This document shows positions 1 to 5,774 of a stretch of DNA of 7,167 bases, piece by piece. The notes beneath the pieces were generated by a model that searched no databases, was not told where the DNA came from, and saw nothing but the letters and a program-made list of their open reading frames with translations. Position numbers and translations under genes: made by a program. How positions within the stretch are numbered: the stretch's first letter is position 1; the number at the start of each line of letters is the position of its first letter. Origin of the DNA: an uncultured Treponema sp. (GTDB taxonomy: Bacteria > Spirochaetota > Spirochaetia > Treponematales > Treponemataceae); contig CAJOQA010000188.1 in NCBI GenBank assembly GCA_905236465.1, positions 1 to 7,167 of the forward strand, given 5' to 3'.

Positions 1-27
1 ACTTATTTTTATGCTATCTTATAGGCT

Positions 28-1752
28 ATGGCTTATGAGGTAACGGCGACCCGAAGGCGGCCGCAAAGGTTTGAAGATTTAGTTGGACAAGAGTTCGTTG
101 CAGAAACATTTAGGAACTCCATTCAGTCAGGAAAAATAGCCCACGCATATTTATTTTCAGGTCCTAGGGGTTGTGGTAAGACTTCTACTGCTCGTATTCT
201 TGCAAAAGCCTTAAATTGTGCATCGGGTCCTACGATTAGCCCCTGTGGTCAGTGCCAAAATTGTAAAGAAATAACAGCTGGTTCTTCTTTAGATGTTATT
301 GAAATAGACGGTGCTTCAAATACTAGTGTAAATGATGTAAGACAAATCAAAGACGAAGTTCTTTTTCCCCCAAATTCTAGTCGCTATAAGATTTATATTA
401 TAGATGAAGTTCACATGCTTAGTACCAGTGCTTTTAATGCTTTGCTAAAGACCATTGAAGAGCCACCGCCATACGTAATTTTCATTTTTGCTACAACAGA
501 GTTGCAAAAGGTTCCCGCAACTATTAAATCTCGTTGCCAGCAGTTTAACTTTCGCCTGGTTCCGGTAGAAAAAGTAAAAGAACAGCTTGCCCTGGCAGCT
601 AAAGAGATCGGTGTAAAGGCTGAAGACGAAGCCCTGTATTGGGTTGCAAGAGAAGCTGGCGGGTCAATGCGCGATAGCTATACTCTTTTTGACCAGGTTG
701 CTGCCTTTAGCGGTGGTGAGATTACGTATGAAAAAATCAGGGATAAATTGGGACTTGTTGGGACAGACAGCCTGAACGCCCTTTTTGAACTTTGCGTTGT
801 ATCTGATACTTCTTCTGCCCTCTTGCTCTTTGACGATTACATGCAAAATGGGGTGAGCCTTGAGCAGCTGATTTCAAACTGTTCCGATTATCTTAGAAGC
901 CTGCTTCTTATAAAAAACGGGGTAACTAGAGAGGCTTTGCTAGGTCAGAATGCTTCCCGCTTTAGCAAAAAGGTGTTAGATGCCTGGTCTCAGGTTCAGA
1001 TTGAAAGAGCCTTAAGTATTTTCTTACAGCTTTACAGGGATATTCGCTATTCGCTTAACCCCAGGTTTGAGGCAGAGCTTGCAGTAAGCAGGCTTTGTTG
1101 GCTAAAAGACTATACCTCTCCTTCTGAGGTGAAAAAAGCAATAGATGCGGTTAAGCCCCTGCTTTTAAAATCAGCAAGGTCCCAAAGCCAGCCGCAAGAA
1201 GTTGCAAAGGCAGCTGCTTCTACTGCTTTTAAGGCACATTTTTCTGCCCTAGACGAAATAGAAGAAAACGAAGAAGCTGCTTCTGAAGTCAGTCAGGTAA
1301 GCGACCCTTTTGACAGGGGCGGTCAGCAGGAGGCCGCCGAATCGTATGTTGATCCTGACGGGTACAGTATGGCTGCTCCCGATGATTCACCTGCGGTCCA
1401 AGAGATGGCTTCTGTAGATTTTGATGTAAGTGACTGTGATAAGGTGAGGGAGACCATTATAAGTGATTTTTCAGTGAATGATGGCCTGCTTTCTGGGGTA
1501 CTGTCTAAAACTTTTTCTTGGACCTATTCTGATGGAAAGATAAATGCAAAGGTTGAAAGTAAATTTGATATAATGCAACTGGAGCAAAATATCGTAAAAA
1601 TTCAAGGATGGCTTAGGAAAACCTTTGCTAAGGATATACTTTTTCATGTGCAGCTAGAAGAAGCAAGGGTTAATTCTGTTAAGGAAGAAATTCCGCTACA
1701 GGTTCAAATTATTAAAGATATATTTAAAGGTTCTATAGTTGGAGGTTCGTGA
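28..1752 (+). CDS. dnaX: DNA polymerase III subunit tau/gamma (clamp loader ATPase)
   Basis: This is the AAA+ clamp-loader subunit that opens and loads the beta sliding clamp; in tau form it also bridges polymerase cores and helicase. The 574-residue product shows the family N-terminus (RRPQRFEDLVGQ, about 9-21), Walker A GPRGCGKTST (45-54), a four-cysteine zinc site (C64, C73, C76, C79), Walker B with DEVH (126-129), sensor 1 ATTE (155-158), the SRC arginine finger (168-170) and sensor 2 GGSMRD (211-216). A helical collar runs to about residue 365. An acidic, low-complexity linker (about 380-465) follows, then a C-terminal domain (about 470-545) of the kind found in tau. The start is fixed because an in-frame TAG lies at 22-24 and ATG at 28 is the first start after it. 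The ribosome site there is poor (AGG only 2 bases away). The stop overlaps ybaB by one base. A candidate internal -1 frameshift site is listed under findings. Identification is very secure; the frameshift is speculative. Confidence 0.97.
   Translation: MAYEVTATRRRPQRFEDLVGQEFVAETFRNSIQSGKIAHAYLFSGPRGCGKTSTARILAKALNCASGPTISPCGQCQNCKEITAGSSLDVIEIDGASNTSVNDVRQIKDEVLFPPNSSRYKIYIIDEVHMLSTSAFNALLKTIEEPPPYVIFIFATTELQKVPATIKSRCQQFNFRLVPVEKVKEQLALAAKEIGVKAEDEALYWVAREAGGSMRDSYTLFDQVAAFSGGEITYEKIRDKLGLVGTDSLNALFELCVVSDTSSALLLFDDYMQNGVSLEQLISNCSDYLRSLLLIKNGVTREALLGQNASRFSKKVLDAWSQVQIERALSIFLQLYRDIRYSLNPRFEAELAVSRLCWLKDYTSPSEVKKAIDAVKPLLLKSARSQSQPQEVAKAAASTAFKAHFSALDEIEENEEAASEVSQVSDPFDRGGQQEAAESYVDPDGYSMAAPDDSPAVQEMASVDFDVSDCDKVRETIISDFSVNDGLLSGVLSKTFSWTYSDGKINAKVESKFDIMQLEQNIVKIQGWLRKTFAKDILFHVQLEEARVNSVKEEIPLQVQIIKDIFKGSIVGGS
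1741..1745 (+). promoter_or_regulatory. Shine-Dalgarno site deciding the ybaB start
   Basis: GGAGG lies inside the last codons of dnaX. It is 6 bases from the ATG at 1752 but only 3 from an in-frame GTG at 1749, so the ATG is the better start. The longer GTG form would add one residue. Confidence 0.75.
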
Positions 1753-2063
1753 TGAATCCTTTTGAGATGCTTAAAAATTTAGGGAATGTAAAGGAGCAGG
1801 TGCAAAAAGTTCAGGAGCAGTTGGGAGCTTTAACTGCGACAGGCTCTTCTGGTGGCAATATGGTTTGTATAACCATAAACGGTCGCTTTGAAATTGTTGA
1901 CGTAAAGTTGGACCCCATTTGTGTTGATAATCGTGATGTTCCCATGCTTCAAGATTTGATTAGGGCTGCCCACCATGCTGCTATGACTGAAATTCAAGAA
2001 AAAATTAAGAGTGAGTTGGGTCCTATGGTTTCAGGCTTGAATATTCCTGGTATGGGCGTATGA
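1752..2063 (+). CDS. ybaB: YbaB/EbfC family nucleoid-associated DNA-binding protein
   Basis: This is a small DNA-binding protein of the YbaB/EbfC family, which forms homodimers with a tweezer-like shape and coats DNA. It is almost always found between dnaX and recR, but its exact role is unclear. From the ATG at 1752 it has 103 residues, the usual family length. It starts with MNPFEMLKNLGNVKEQVQKV, an amphipathic coiled-coil helix. The central beta strands (GGNMVCITINGRFEIVDVKL, about 34-53) are next, then a second helix rich in Ala and His (about 66-88) and the flexible Gly/Met tail GLNIPGMGV. The start was chosen from Shine-Dalgarno spacing; a GTG at 1749 is an in-frame alternative. Its ATG shares the A of the dnaX TGA stop, and its own stop overlaps the recR start by four bases (ATGA), so it is very likely translationally coupled on both sides. 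Family assignment is secure; function is known only by family. Confidence 0.95.
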   Translation: MNPFEMLKNLGNVKEQVQKVQEQLGALTATGSSGGNMVCITINGRFEIVDVKLDPICVDNRDVPMLQDLIRAAHHAAMTEIQEKIKSELGPMVSGLNIPGMGV

Positions 2064-2653
2064 ATGCGATAGAAGAACTTGCTGAAAGTTTTTCAAGGCT
2101 GCCTGGAATAGGAAAGAAATCAGGTTATAGGCTGGCTTCTTTTTTGCTTAAGGGGCCCCAATCTTTTAATTCTCTTTTTGCAAGACAGATAGAAAATCTG
2201 CAAAGCCGTGTGCGACCTTGTTCTGTTTGCGGAGCTTGGACGGAAAACGATCCCTGCCCCATCTGCCAAGATTCAGGAAGGGACCGGACTACGATTTGTG
2301 TTGTTGAGCAGGCCCAGGATGTTACGACTATTGATGCTTCGCATGAGTATACGGGACTTTTCCATGTTCTGGGAGGGGTTATCAGTCCTTTAGATGGAAT
2401 AGGACCGGATAAACTTCGTATAGCTTCCCTGATTGATAGGGTGAAAACAGGGGAAGTAAAGGAAGTTATTCTTGCGACAAACCCCACAGTGGAAGGGGAT
2501 ACTACTGCCCTGTACGTTCATAAGCTGCTTATGGATGTAAGGCCAGACCTTGCAGTTACCAGGCTTGCAAGCGGATTGCCTGTTGGTGGCGATTTGGAAT
2601 ATATAGATAAGGTTACCCTGGCGAGAAGTTTTAGGGGAAGAAGCAAGTTGTAG
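2060..2653 (+). CDS. recR: Recombination mediator protein RecR
   Basis: RecR works with RecO (and RecF) to load RecA onto SSB-coated single-stranded DNA at gaps during recombinational repair. The 197-residue protein matches the family length of about 200. It contains the helix-hairpin-helix LPGIGKKSGYRLA (14-26), a zinc site C54-x2-C57-x8-C66-x2-C69, and a Toprim domain beginning at ICVVEQAQDV (79-88). GGVISPLDGIGPDKL (105-119), the conserved NPTVEGDTTA (141-150) and the C-terminal RLASGLPVGGDLEYID segment follow. All expected residues are present. The ATG overlaps the ybaB stop as ATGA and no good Shine-Dalgarno precedes it, so translation is probably by re-initiation from ybaB. No recO or recF lies in this window, so its partners must be encoded elsewhere. 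Confidence 0.98.
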   Translation: MNAIEELAESFSRLPGIGKKSGYRLASFLLKGPQSFNSLFARQIENLQSRVRPCSVCGAWTENDPCPICQDSGRDRTTICVVEQAQDVTTIDASHEYTGLFHVLGGVISPLDGIGPDKLRIASLIDRVKTGEVKEVILATNPTVEGDTTALYVHKLLMDVRPDLAVTRLASGLPVGGDLEYIDKVTLARSFRGRSKL

Positions 2654-2661
2654 GAAATGAT

Positions 2662-3315
2662 ATGATTGAACTAGTAGCTTTTTTAGGAAATTATGGTAAG
2701 GAATACCACAATACCCGCCATAATACGGCTTGGCTTTTTGAAGAGTCCTTGCCCTTTGCCTCTAAACTGTCTTGGCAGAATAAGTTTAAGGGGGAGCTTG
2801 CATCCGTTGATTTTTCTGATTTTGCAGCCTGGTTGCTTGAAGCTTCCTTAATAAAGCCAAGATCTGACGGGAGCCTGCCACTTCCGCAAGAGGCTCCGAA
2901 ACGCCTGCACTTTTTAAAGCCCCTTACCTACATGAACCTTAGCGGGGAGTCAATCGGTGAAGCTGCACGCTTTTACAAGATTCCCCCTGAAAATATACTT
3001 GTAGTCCATGATGAGATAGAACTGGCCCCTGGTTTTGTAAGTTTCAAGTGGGGCGGTGGCTTAGGTGGCCATAATGGGCTTAGGTCAGCAAAGGCTGTCT
3101 TGGGCACAGGGGACTTCTTTCGCCTTCGCTTGGGGATAGGTAAGTGTAGCAATGGGTCGGTTGCGGATTATGTTTTGGGTTCTTTCAGTCAGGATGAAAT
3201 GATAAGGCTAAGCCAGCTTTTTACTTTAGTTACCCCACTGTTTGCAAAGGCTTTAATCAGCAAGGATGCGAAGGTGTTGGTTAGCGAATGGGGTAAAAAG
3301 AAACTTGTGGACTAG
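2662..3315 (+). CDS. pth: Peptidyl-tRNA hydrolase
   Basis: Pth cleaves the ester bond of peptidyl-tRNAs that drop off ribosomes, recycling tRNA; it is cytosolic and normally essential. Family landmarks are clear: GNYGKEYHNTRHN (9-21) with N10 and catalytic H20, KPLTYMNLSG (86-95) with the substrate-contacting M91-N92, VVHDEIEL (114-121) with D117, GGGLGGHNGLRS (131-142) with N138, and FRLRLGIG (153-160). At 217 residues it is longer than the E. coli enzyme (194). The excess lies mainly between about residues 50 and 82, ahead of the MNLSG motif, so it looks like a roughly 24-residue insertion. AGGAA at 2652-2656 gives a ribosome site 5 bases from the ATG, and the gene starts 8 bases after the recR stop, so it probably ends the dnaX operon. 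I saw no hairpin terminator after it. Function is secure; the role of the insertion is unknown. Confidence 0.96.
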   Translation: MIELVAFLGNYGKEYHNTRHNTAWLFEESLPFASKLSWQNKFKGELASVDFSDFAAWLLEASLIKPRSDGSLPLPQEAPKRLHFLKPLTYMNLSGESIGEAARFYKIPPENILVVHDEIELAPGFVSFKWGGGLGGHNGLRSAKAVLGTGDFFRLRLGIGKCSNGSVADYVLGSFSQDEMIRLSQLFTLVTPLFAKALISKDAKVLVSEWGKKKLVD

Positions 3316-3323
3316 TGCCAAGG

Positions 3324-3350
3324 TTGTAGCTATTTGTTATTCGGTATACT
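3324..3350 (+). promoter_or_regulatory. Candidate sigma70-type promoter for the COG0523 GTPase gene
   Basis: TATACT (3345-3350) is a 5/6 match to a -10 element. The best -35 is weak: TTGTAG at 3324-3329 with a 15-base spacer. The -10 sits between TCGG (3341-3344) and CCGA (3353-3356), a short dyad that could be an operator. The absence of a terminator after pth means some read-through from the upstream operon is also possible. Positions are read from the sequence; promoter activity is inferred. Confidence 0.45.
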
Positions 3351-3386
3351 AGCCGATTTTGCATAAATTCAGTATATTTTTACAGT

Positions 3387-3392
3387 AGGAGA
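3387..3392 (+). promoter_or_regulatory. Strong Shine-Dalgarno for the COG0523 GTPase
   Basis: AGGAGA lies 6 bases before the ATG at 3399. It is one of the best ribosome sites in the window and supports this start and good expression. Confidence 0.75.
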
Positions 3393-3398
3393 TATAAA

Positions 3399-4568
3399 AT
3401 GGCAAAAAAACAAACACCAATTGCCCTTCTTTGTGGATATTTGGGGGCAGGAAAGACAACTCTTTTAAACCAGATTCTTACAAATCAAAAAGGCTACAAG
3501 GTTGCCGTAGTTGTAAACGATATTGGAGAGGTAAATGTTGATGCAAAGTTGATTGCCGACGGAGCAAAAATAACTGACACTTCTTCTATTGTTCCCCTTA
3601 CAAACGGCTGTATCTGCTGTACATTAAAGACTGACCTTGTAAACAATATTGAGAATATCATCAAGGGTGGAAAATTTGATTACATTTTAATTGAAGCTAG
3701 TGGCGTTTGTGAGCCGATGCCTATAGCTCAGTCTATAGAGCAGGTTCAAAACGGTAGGCTGGACAATGTTATAGGTGTAGTTGACGCTAAGCGCCTGGTT
3801 GACGAATTTGCAAGTGGTGACAGGCTCTTAAAGAAAGACATGGAAGAAGAAGACATAGAGTCTTTGCTGGTCCAGCAGATTGAATTCTGTTCAACCCTGG
3901 TAATTAACAAGAAGGACCTTGTTACAGATGAAGAGTTTAAGAAAGTCCGTGCAGTTATAGATGTCCTGCACCCTGGAGTAAAGATTATTGAGACTGTACG
4001 TGGAAATGCCCCTATTGAAGATATGCTGGGCACAAATTCCTTTGATTTTGAGGATGTTTACGCTTCTGCCGGTTGGTGTAAAAAACTAGAGGAAGAAGAG
4101 GACGAGGACGACGATGATGACCACGACCACGAAGAAGAGCATGGGCATGACCACCATCACCACCACGAGCATAAGGCTGAGGGGGATACTGGAGCTGATG
4201 AGGATGAATATGGGATCTCAACCTTTATCTATTTCCGCCGTAGTCCCTTTGACCGCGTAAAATTGGATAATTTCTGCAACAAGTGGCCACGTAGCATCAT
4301 AAGGTGTAAAGGGCTTATGTGGTTTAGCGACGAAGAAGAAATGGCTTATGTCTTTGAGTCTTCTGGTAGGCAGATTCAGGCAGGCTACTCTGGACAATGG
4401 ATTGCTTCTTGTCCTCCTGCAGAGCAAAAGCGCATTCTTGCTGAAAACCCCCGCATACAGGATGAATGGGATGAAAAGGTTGGAGACAGAATGATAAAGC
4501 TTTGCATTATTGGGCAAGATATGGATAAGGAAGCAATCTGTAAAGATTTGGATGCTTGCTTAGCATAG
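3399..4568 (+). CDS. COG0523 / CobW-like G3E GTPase, putative metal chaperone
   Basis: The product belongs to the G3E family of P-loop GTPases (CobW, YciC, YjiA, ZNG1), which move metal ions, often zinc or cobalt, to client proteins. The 389-residue protein has Walker A GYLGAGKTTLLN (13-24), the diagnostic metal motif GCICCT (70-75; C71, C73, C74), the switch region IEASGVCEP (98-106) and the guanine-specificity motif NKKD (170-173). A highly acidic and His-rich loop lies at about 231-269, with runs of Glu, Asp and five consecutive His. A CobW C-terminal domain follows (about 272-388, including RSIIRCKGLMWF and GRQIQAGYSGQW). The loop is probably an extra metal-binding or metal-storage site. 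No cobalamin, nitrile hydratase or transporter genes are nearby, so the metal and the client cannot be assigned from context. The gene has its own likely promoter and ends in tandem stops (TAG then TGA) just before a strong terminator. Family is secure; zinc is the most likely metal but is inferred. Confidence 0.93.
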   Translation: MAKKQTPIALLCGYLGAGKTTLLNQILTNQKGYKVAVVVNDIGEVNVDAKLIADGAKITDTSSIVPLTNGCICCTLKTDLVNNIENIIKGGKFDYILIEASGVCEPMPIAQSIEQVQNGRLDNVIGVVDAKRLVDEFASGDRLLKKDMEEEDIESLLVQQIEFCSTLVINKKDLVTDEEFKKVRAVIDVLHPGVKIIETVRGNAPIEDMLGTNSFDFEDVYASAGWCKKLEEEEDEDDDDDHDHEEEHGHDHHHHHEHKAEGDTGADEDEYGISTFIYFRRSPFDRVKLDNFCNKWPRSIIRCKGLMWFSDEEEMAYVFESSGRQIQAGYSGQWIASCPPAEQKRILAENPRIQDEWDEKVGDRMIKLCIIGQDMDKEAICKDLDACLA

Positions 4569-4570
4569 TG

Positions 4571-4597
4571 AAAAGGGGCGGTTGCCCCTTTTTTTTT
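4571..4597. terminator. Bidirectional intrinsic terminator between convergent genes
   Basis: A perfect 9-bp stem (AAAAGGGGC, 4571-4579, with its complement at 4584-4592) closes a 4-base loop (GGTT). Thymines continue to 4597. On the + strand it follows the COG0523 stop almost directly. On the - strand the GGGGC/GCCCC stem is followed by TTTT and can end the lipoprotein transcript. The lipoprotein stop codon (4596-4598) overlaps the T-run. Confidence 0.93.
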
Positions 4598-5591
4598 ATT
4601 CAGCTTCTTCTTCTTGTTTTATAAGGGCTTGTACCTCTTCTTCGGATAAATCTGTCATTTCGGCGGTTTCTTGAACTGACATTCCCTTTGCTAAGAGACG
4701 ACGGGCAGTTTCTTTCTTTTGCGCCATAACTGGATCTTCTTCTGTTGCACTTGTATCTTTAGTTTTTACTGAAGAAGGTATGGTCAGATTCACCGTTTGC
4801 TCTTGGCTCTTAGCAGCTGAGTTTACATCTAGGGCTGGGGATGAGCCATCGTAAAAGTCCATAAGGAATTGGTTTATTACGTTTTCTATGGTTACTGGAA
4901 AATATTCGCAGACTTCCTGCCTGTTCCACTTGCTATTGTGTAAATCTGCGTATTTAGAAGAGGTTGAAGTGTAGGTTTTGTAGATAATCTTACTGTTCTT
5001 TGCGTCTGCACCATAAACTTGTAATTCTGTCCTGGCCGCAACGCCAACTTCGTGAACTCCGTTAAGGACCTTTTCCTTTTTGAATTTAAAGGCTATGTAA
5101 AGCTCTGCTTTTGCTCCTGTTTCCTCTGCTATTTTTCTGTTAAGGCCGTTGCTGTTAGATTTTATTATAGCGTAACCTTCTGCCGGAATGTAATTCGAGG
5201 CGGAATCAAGAAAGGAGGCTCCTTTTTTTTGGTAAGAAACTGCATTCGGATGCGTTTGGGGTGTAATGGCTTCAATTCCAAGATTACCCATCTTTTGGAC
5301 AAGCAGGTCTGCTGCAAGGTTTATCCTTTCTTGTGCGGTGTCTCTTTCGGGGTTATTCCTGTCAATCGCCTTGTTTATTACTCCGGTTATAAGTCCTTCT
5401 TCCTCTTGATCAACTTCGGTTGTTGAGGTGGATGAGTTTACGTACCAAGGCATACCGGAATTACTGTAGACAGTTTGAATTGCTACGGGTGAATAATCGT
5501 TCAATAGTATGTTTTGAGAAGACTTACAACTGATTGCAAAAAAAATTGAAGGGACTGCAAGGGTAGCAGCACAAATCTTTATAATGTTCAT
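4596..5591 (-). CDS. Predicted lipoprotein of unknown function with helix-turn-helix-like C-terminus
   Basis: I do not recognise this 331-residue protein as a named family. It begins with a basic-then-hydrophobic signal peptide (about 1-21) and a lipobox-like F-A-I-S-C. Cys22 is the expected lipidation site, with the relaxed -3 position common in spirochaetes, so it is probably anchored on the periplasmic or outer surface. The mature part is rich in Ser, Thr and Asn at first, then mixed alpha/beta. A region about 137-245 has alternating strands (AEGYAIIK, AELYIAFKFKKEKV, ARTELQVYGADAKNSKIIYKTYT), then a Ser/Thr-rich linker (about 249-288). Residues 292-325 (KKETARRLLAKGMSVQETAE onward) resemble the helical tail of Rpn/PD-(D/E)XK-type transposase proteins, which is odd in an exported protein. 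GAGG (complement of 5601-5604) lies 9 bases before the ATG. The gene is convergent with the GTPase and divergent from metY. Coding status and export are fairly sure; function is unknown. Confidence 0.88.
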   Translation of the reverse strand: MNIIKICAATLAVPSIFFAISCKSSQNILLNDYSPVAIQTVYSNSGMPWYVNSSTSTTEVDQEEEGLITGVINKAIDRNNPERDTAQERINLAADLLVQKMGNLGIEAITPQTHPNAVSYQKKGASFLDSASNYIPAEGYAIIKSNSNGLNRKIAEETGAKAELYIAFKFKKEKVLNGVHEVGVAARTELQVYGADAKNSKIIYKTYTSTSSKYADLHNSKWNRQEVCEYFPVTIENVINQFLMDFYDGSSPALDVNSAAKSQEQTVNLTIPSSVKTKDTSATEEDPVMAQKKETARRLLAKGMSVQETAEMTDLSEEEVQALIKQEEEAE

Positions 5592-5600
5592 ATCAATTAA

Positions 5601-5604
5601 CCTC
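5601..5604 (-). promoter_or_regulatory. Shine-Dalgarno for the lipoprotein gene
   Basis: On the minus strand this reads GAGG within CGAGGTT, 9 bases before the ATG at 5591, and supports that start. No convincing -35/-10 pair could be fixed for this gene in the AT-rich stretch upstream. Confidence 0.6.
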
Positions 5605-5711
5605 GTTAAATATTAAAAACTTGCAATATAAAAATTGTTACAAGAATATTTTACATTGAAAACACTTTTTTTGGCAAGAAAAATTTTTAAATGTGCAGTA
5701 AAACAGGGCCC

Positions 5712-5740
5712 TTAACTATTTAGAGGAAATGTAGTATACT
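5712..5740 (+). promoter_or_regulatory. Candidate sigma70-type promoter for metY
   Basis: TTAACT (5712-5717, 4/6 match to a -35) and TATACT (5735-5740, 5/6 match to a -10) are separated by exactly 17 bases. Transcription would start near 5747, leaving a short leader. The palindrome AGGGCCCT (5705-5712) touches the -35 and might be an operator half or just chance. GAGG at 5760-5763 is 11 bases from the ATG, a rather long spacing. Confidence 0.6.
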
Positions 5741-5774
5741 TGAGCAATCACGAAAAAACGAGGTTCTTATTTTT

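Larger units (their letters stand above)
5592..5774. other. Divergent AT-rich intergenic region
   Basis: These 183 bases separate the start codons of the lipoprotein gene (-) and metY (+). The part from about 5592 to 5700 is strongly AT-rich with A and T runs and holds no plausible gene. It contains an imperfect inverted repeat (CTTGCAAT at 5620-5627 against ATTGTTACAAG at 5634-5644) and the 8-bp palindrome AGGGCCCT at 5705-5712. The metY leader from the predicted start site is only about 28 bases, which leaves no room for a SAM or T-box riboswitch. Confidence 0.7.

Noticed and set aside
664..846. Minus-strand open frame of 60 codons inside dnaX
   Set aside because: It lies wholly inside a secure gene, has no ribosome site and no recognisable protein features.
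967..972. AAA AAG pair in dnaX at Lys314-Lys315 as a frameshift site
   Set aside because: It is preceded by C rather than A, and a shift there would cut the collar domain, so it fits a gamma product poorly.
2125..2487. Minus-strand open frame of 120 codons inside recR
   Set aside because: It is a reverse shadow of recR; composition is Ser/Arg-rich and unlike a folded protein, and recR is intact with all motifs.
3316..3340. Terminator after pth
   Set aside because: No stem with a following T-run could be built in this stretch.
4012..4517. Minus-strand frames antisense to the COG0523 gene, including a His/Pro/Arg-rich one
   Set aside because: Their composition mirrors the Asp/His-rich loop on the other strand, and there are no start signals.
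5211..5230. Terminator-like AAAGG...CCTTT followed by T-run on the + strand inside the lipoprotein gene
   Set aside because: The stem is only 5 bp, it is antisense to the gene, and it is explained by Lys-Lys-Gly-Ala-Ser codons.
5052..5426. Plus-strand open frame of 124 codons across the lipoprotein gene
   Set aside because: The protein is rich in Cys, Phe and Tyr as expected of a reverse-strand shadow, and the minus-strand lipoprotein has a signal peptide, lipobox and ribosome site.
5747..5774. SAM or T-box riboswitch in front of metY
   Set aside because: The predicted leader is only about 28 bases and has no stem structures, so there is no room for either element.
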